From Trichostrongylus colubriformis (taxonomy: Eukaryota; Nematoda; Chromadorea; Rhabditida; Trichostrongylidae), in assembly GCA_963978905.1 (NCBI GenBank), contig OZ022260.1, positions 44,847,551 through 44,911,550 of the forward strand: 64,000 nucleotides of DNA. Reading direction: 5' to 3'. The position numbers and the translations under genes were made by a program. The notes under the pieces were generated by a model. The model did not search any database, was not told the origin of the DNA, and saw only the letters and a program-made list of their open reading frames with translations. This document shows, piece by piece, positions 60,701-64,000 of the stretch; position 1 is the first letter of the stretch; each line of letters opens with the position of its first letter.

Positions 60701-61903
60701 GCTGAAGTTCGAGCGGGTGTAGCGTCATGACAGCGCACGTGGCCGCCTAAGTTACATGGGTGAAGCCTGGATAGTTACCAAACGAAACGCTGCTCTGAGT
60801 GGGACGAAAAACGTGCATGTCCTAGATTCAAAGGCATAATCAGCTAAATGATGAAATCAGTGTGTTGACTGGTTATTCGTCGCAGAATTTGGTGTATCCT
60901 CTTCTAAGATCTCATCTTGAGGAAAGGCGCATTTAAATCGTGACAAGTTCTGTGGGGTATCGTGAGATTAGTAATGCAAACCCGCATGAGTCAATAGTTG
61001 ATATGTTTATGATTCGAAAGTATCTTCAGGTATATCAGCTCTCATCAGGGCGTTCTTATTACGCACATGATAAAAAAGTGGTGCAAACGAGTTCAATCAG
61101 TGAGGTATGCTTGAAGTTTGCTCACCCTTTTCCTCTCGTAGTTTTAACTTTAAGGTCGTGAGAAGAATCACTCGACGTGAAGAAACCCGTTCCAGTGGTG
61201 TGCGTCAGCGTACAAGTACTGCTTTCGGGTATGAAAATTTGATCATTTCGAGAATAAATTCAAAATTGATCGCTCACCTAGTTATCTACTGAGCTTTCAG
61301 TCGTTTTCCTTGTCTCGGGAACCCCATCGATCCACAGGAATCCTTTGCCGCTTGGTTCACTATGCGGATGATGTTGTATGGGCTTCCAGGACTCGTTGTT
61401 GCACTGATCTCTTACAAGCTTGTTTCAAGCTCTCACAAGCAAGGTTGTCCAGTGTAAGCAGGACTGTCATATTCACTTAGTTTTGTTCACTCTTAAACTG
61501 TTTTCACTCTGTTCACTCTTTGTTCACTCTCTTAGCTCGTAGGCCTCCAGACTTGTTTTTTAGCGATTTTTTGATTCTGCGGTGTCGCGGTTCCACACGC
61601 GAAGTTGCGGCACTGCACAATCTCAGGGTCGTAGCATTGTGCGACGTCTCGAAATCGCAAAATCGCGAATTTTGACGGCGGTCTCGTTGTTAGCTCCATG
61701 AGGTTTCTATGCTTGATGATGTTCGTTCTCAAATGTATTCAGCATTTATTGAGACAAGATTATGTTGTCTGCTTGATGTACATATGTATCTTTTCAGCAT
61801 TGGCCTAATTGTAAGCAAAGTAATGAACTGTTATACTCGTGCACTTCCGAGGCCTTCCTTAGAACGTTACTTTGGTGAGGTTTTTAAGGGAACGATTTCA
61901 TGA
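57794..61903 (+). CDS. Schlafen-like (AlbA_2 domain) protein with C-terminal membrane segment, 5' incomplete
   Basis: Exons: 57794-57937, 59214-59411, about 60967-61104, 61155-61228, 61301-61453 and 61798-61903 (stop). Phases agree; the acceptor of the third exon is poor and may be misplaced. The first two read ..LTVQSFICAALNSRRRLVFV, LGVAANSK, IIGCEWTEESRAVIRKQFEF and IVHFRFFPV...LLYIAVLTI. This is the order of the Schlafen/AlbA_2 fold (helix ending in A-x-N-S/T, beta strand to G-V, I-I-G, helix, then paired strands). The third exon reads VYQLSSGRSYYAHDKKVVQT...SSISEVV, fitting the domain's closing strand and helix. A basic stretch (RRITRREETRSSGVRQR) leads to a hydrophobic segment MMLYGLPGLVVALISYKLV. 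In C. elegans Schlafen-domain proteins TOFU-1, TOFU-2 and SLFL-3/4 form the piRNA-precursor nuclease PUCH. Which of these it matches, and whether it is catalytic, cannot be told because the 5' exons are unresolved. Confidence 0.6.
57938..59213. other. Intron of the Schlafen-like gene
   Basis: No further exon with matching phase was found. A short open stretch at 58694-58761 resembles a signal peptide but its tail (GGGCCGCATGCAAAGTTCCA) recurs in part near 36885, so I regard it as repeat. 58927-58978 is a C-rich low-complexity run. Confidence 0.4.
58927..58978. repeat. C-rich low-complexity tract
   Basis: CCCCCCCCCCTCCCC and repeated CTCCCC units. Similar poly-C runs occur at about 26355, 31931 and 33204. 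Confidence 0.9.
59633..60230. repeat. Repeat cluster in an intron of the Schlafen-like gene
   Basis: Begins with a solo end of the CAGGGNGTGCC element (GAGGGAGTGCCAGAAAAAAG...). Then come three related units, each with ACATAGACAATGTTACGC or GGAGCGTAACTCGC and a short palindrome (GCTCCGCCCGTTATGGGCGGAGC; GCCCCACCCACAGTGGGCGGGG). The last palindrome also occurs near 57030. Confidence 0.6.
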
Positions 61904-62313
61904 CTCGAATGCAGTAGTAGAGGTAGCTAGGTTAGGATATCGAAAGATTATTCAGTGCAAATGCCCAGATGCTTACTATTACAAAAAGGAAGAGAAACGG
62001 AATAGAACGGTCAAAAACTCGGGAATTAAGATCCCTCTACTATCGTCGCTCCGAATGGAGCCGCCGGGCTCTGTTATCGAAAGGGGTGGGCTCTGTTAGA
62101 ACAAAAGGCAGCTGCTGATTGTTGTTATAGCTGTTATAATGCCATAAATAGTTTTATTAAACTTCTAGCTTTTATTTGAAGTACTCTTTTAGGGGTTTTC
62201 ATTACTCACATCACCACTACCACACGTCTTTGAGCGCGAACTGTTCAAAATCCAGAAATCATAGTGTTGAACATAATTCCTCACAACTGCGTGCTTTTTT
62301 CTCGATGCCACAG

Positions 62314-63690
62314 GAAGTAACAGCTCTTCGATTCTACTGGGTTGATATTAATTTTCTGTCTTTTGCTAACTGGTGACTTTACTTGTAAGTCATTAAGCTA
62401 GTCAGAATACACCGTTTGATCGACTTTCATTGACAGGACTGCACGGTCTTTCCCTATACTTCATATCTCTGGTTTATGTCCCAAGAACAGGATTCCTCTT
62501 GTTGTCAAGGTCGAAGCCGCTAAGCTTTGGCACGTGTAAGATTGAAACCTCTCGAATCCTACCACTGGCCTCGAAGCGGCGAGGGAGCGAAACGGGTGTA
62601 CCGGCCAAAAGTGGAGGTACTCAGCGTGTCAATGTGCTGGCTACGCGAGGGTACTGGCTCAAGATCGATCTGCGTATAACGGTAACTAATTTGTAGTTCA
62701 CACATTCCTATGATATTTGTCTTGCAAAAGATATGGAGGGTAACAATCCGATAAACGGGCTATCTTGCTCGAAAACGAGCATCTGCAAGAAAGGTTAGGG
62801 GGGTAGATCTTTCGGTTATGATTGAATCCATCCCTGAATGTTATCACACCTTTTAAAATGGTACTTTGCTAAACCTAGCCATCCTACAGTATGACGGCCG
62901 TGACGAGAGCCATGTATTCGAAATCTAATCTGGGAATAGTGCATGCATGATGATCGTGGCGAGAGTCCATAAAATCGAATTTAAAGCTTGGCATAGTGTA
63001 AGGCCGCATTCATACTTTGCGCCGGCAGGGCGTGGCTGCGTTCACAGGCAGCGAGGCATGGTTGCACATGGGAGGTGCAGAGACGACGCAGGTAACGAGA
63101 TAGCGTGGCACAGATGGAAACGCAAGAACTCGTAGCCACGCCCTGCCGCCGGCAACGCAAAGCGTGAACACAGTCTAAAACTATGTCAAGATTCGAATTT
63201 GAATTCGTGGGCATAATACTGCGGTGCATATGGGTCGAGCGTTTTGCAAGCGGAGCGCGTCACCAGAGTGCCGCCGTGGAGTACACGAATTTGGCTGCTG
63301 CTGCCGGTGCCGGCGTCAGATTGCTGCAGTCCGCGATGGTGCCTGCGCGGGTGCGCAAAGTATGAATCCGGCCTTACATCACACGAAAATCATGTCGCAC
63401 GTCCTTTTTCTGTGATTGCGAACGGCAGCTAACAGGAATGCATGTGATGTTGTTTCCATCATCGTTTGTCAATTTTTGTAAACAAAAAAGCACATGACAA
63501 GGTAGACCTGCTGCTTTCTAATTTATTTAAGACGTATTCGTGGTTCTTTCAACTACAATTATCGTGAAATACTGATTAATATTAGTGTAGAAGTGATGTG
63601 GAAAGTATTTTTTGATAGTGAAGTCCATCTAATTCCAGCGGATCTTCTGAAATCGCAAGTTATCATACTGGTACGTAATCATTGAAACCT
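62314..63690 (+). other. Exon-like stretches of an unassigned gene, 3' cut by the window end
   Basis: 62314-62372 (EVTALRFYWVDINFLSFAN) and 62437-62535 (TARSFPILHISGLCPKNRIP...VVKVEAAKLWHV) join in phase across GT..AG boundaries (TG|GTGACT, ATTGACAG|G, CACGT|GTAAGA). A further stretch at about 63597-63671 reads WKVFFDSEVHLIPADLLKSQ before a GTACGT donor and faintly resembles a Tudor-type strand pair, but its phase does not match the preceding exon, so an exon is missing or the frame is wrong. The family is unknown. It starts about 400 bases after the Schlafen-like stop on the same strand. Confidence 0.35.
62890..63385. repeat. Foldback with a nested cgtggctgcg-family element
   Basis: The outer arms relate to 5149-5501 (GGGTCGAGCGTTTTGCAAGCGG, GCCGGTGCCGGCGTCA, ATGATCGTGGCGAGAG). 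Within them, 63003-63175 (GCCGCATTCATACTTTGCG...GGGCGTGGCTGCG and CGTAGCCACGCCC...G) is a separate inverted-repeat unit like 3251 and 35290. The outer right end GCAAAGTATGAATCCGGCCTT is the inverse of the inner left end. Confidence 0.65.
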
Positions 63691-63896
63691 GCCGAATATA
63701 GTTCCTCACCTCATGGTTTCATGCCTTAGTGTTGCTTTTTACATACTGAGAAGTCACAGATGTTTTGAGATTCGTATCACGAGCAGGAGAACTGTAGGCT
63801 TTGCTCATCAATGCATTACTGTTCTTGGGTTCATCCTGATTACAATAAATTAGTTTGCACTTGGATGTCATTACTATCAGGTCATTCGACAAAGTT

Positions 63897-64000
63897 CACT
63901 TAAAGGCACACTCCAGGATTATTGGAATATCACATCTCCAGCCGTGGATGGATAGTTTGACCCAAGCCACGTGGGCTGTACCTTTACCGAGGCGTGGATG
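63897..64000. repeat. Terminus of the 3.1-kb foldback family, cut by the window end
   Basis: TTAAAGGCACACTCCAGGAT...CACATCTCCAGCCGTGGATG...CCCAAGCCACGTGGGCTGTACCTTTACCGAGGCGTGG matches both outer ends of 12782-15918. Confidence 0.8.

Overview
The window looks like nuclear DNA of a clade V (strongylid, hookworm-like) nematode. Short exons are separated by GT..AG introns, many with TTTCAG acceptors. Introns and intergenic DNA are packed with short inverted-repeat elements, mariner relics and tRNA-headed retroposons, and the recognisable genes have nematode relatives. The species cannot be fixed from sequence alone, and all gene models are my own splice-phase reconstructions without transcript support.

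Layout. (1) 2229-6577 (+): a nine-exon Nudix hydrolase of the NUDT18/NDX-1 type. Its fourth intron carries a small inverted-repeat element split by a mariner relic. (2) 8744-20985 (+): an eleven-exon gene for a 410-residue protein with two copies of a W-Y-x-H-G-K-P motif unit. Its second intron (7.2 kb) is mostly two giant foldbacks (8988-11308 and 12782-15918), the second containing a tRNA-derived SINE with a target duplication. (3) 20986-26446: repeats and a few unassigned exon-like stretches. (4) 26447-39076 (-): a ten-exon Frizzled receptor, complete from signal peptide to stop, with a ten-cysteine CRD and seven hydrophobic segments but no cytoplasmic KTxxxW motif. Its first intron is 7.7 kb. 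(5) 39077-52886: no convincing gene. It holds a LINE 5' fragment beside a tRNA-Leu-like sequence, a mariner relic containing a second TA-flanked element, two SINEs, and several inverted-repeat and satellite blocks. (6) 52887-56700: unassigned exon candidates and an 803-bp inverted-repeat element. (7) 57794-61903 (+): exons of a Schlafen/AlbA_2-domain protein ending in a membrane segment, the architecture of interest because C. elegans Schlafen-like proteins form the piRNA-precursor nuclease PUCH. (8) 62314-63690 (+): further exon-like stretches of an unassigned gene.

The genes show no operon structure and no obvious functional link. The strongest genome-level signal is a set of inverted-repeat elements of different internal sequence that begin GGGTG, end CACCC and are flanked by 9-bp target duplications (6799, 18462, 28597, 29495, 54971 and probably 1408). 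This indicates one Mutator-like transposase system mobilising several non-autonomous families.
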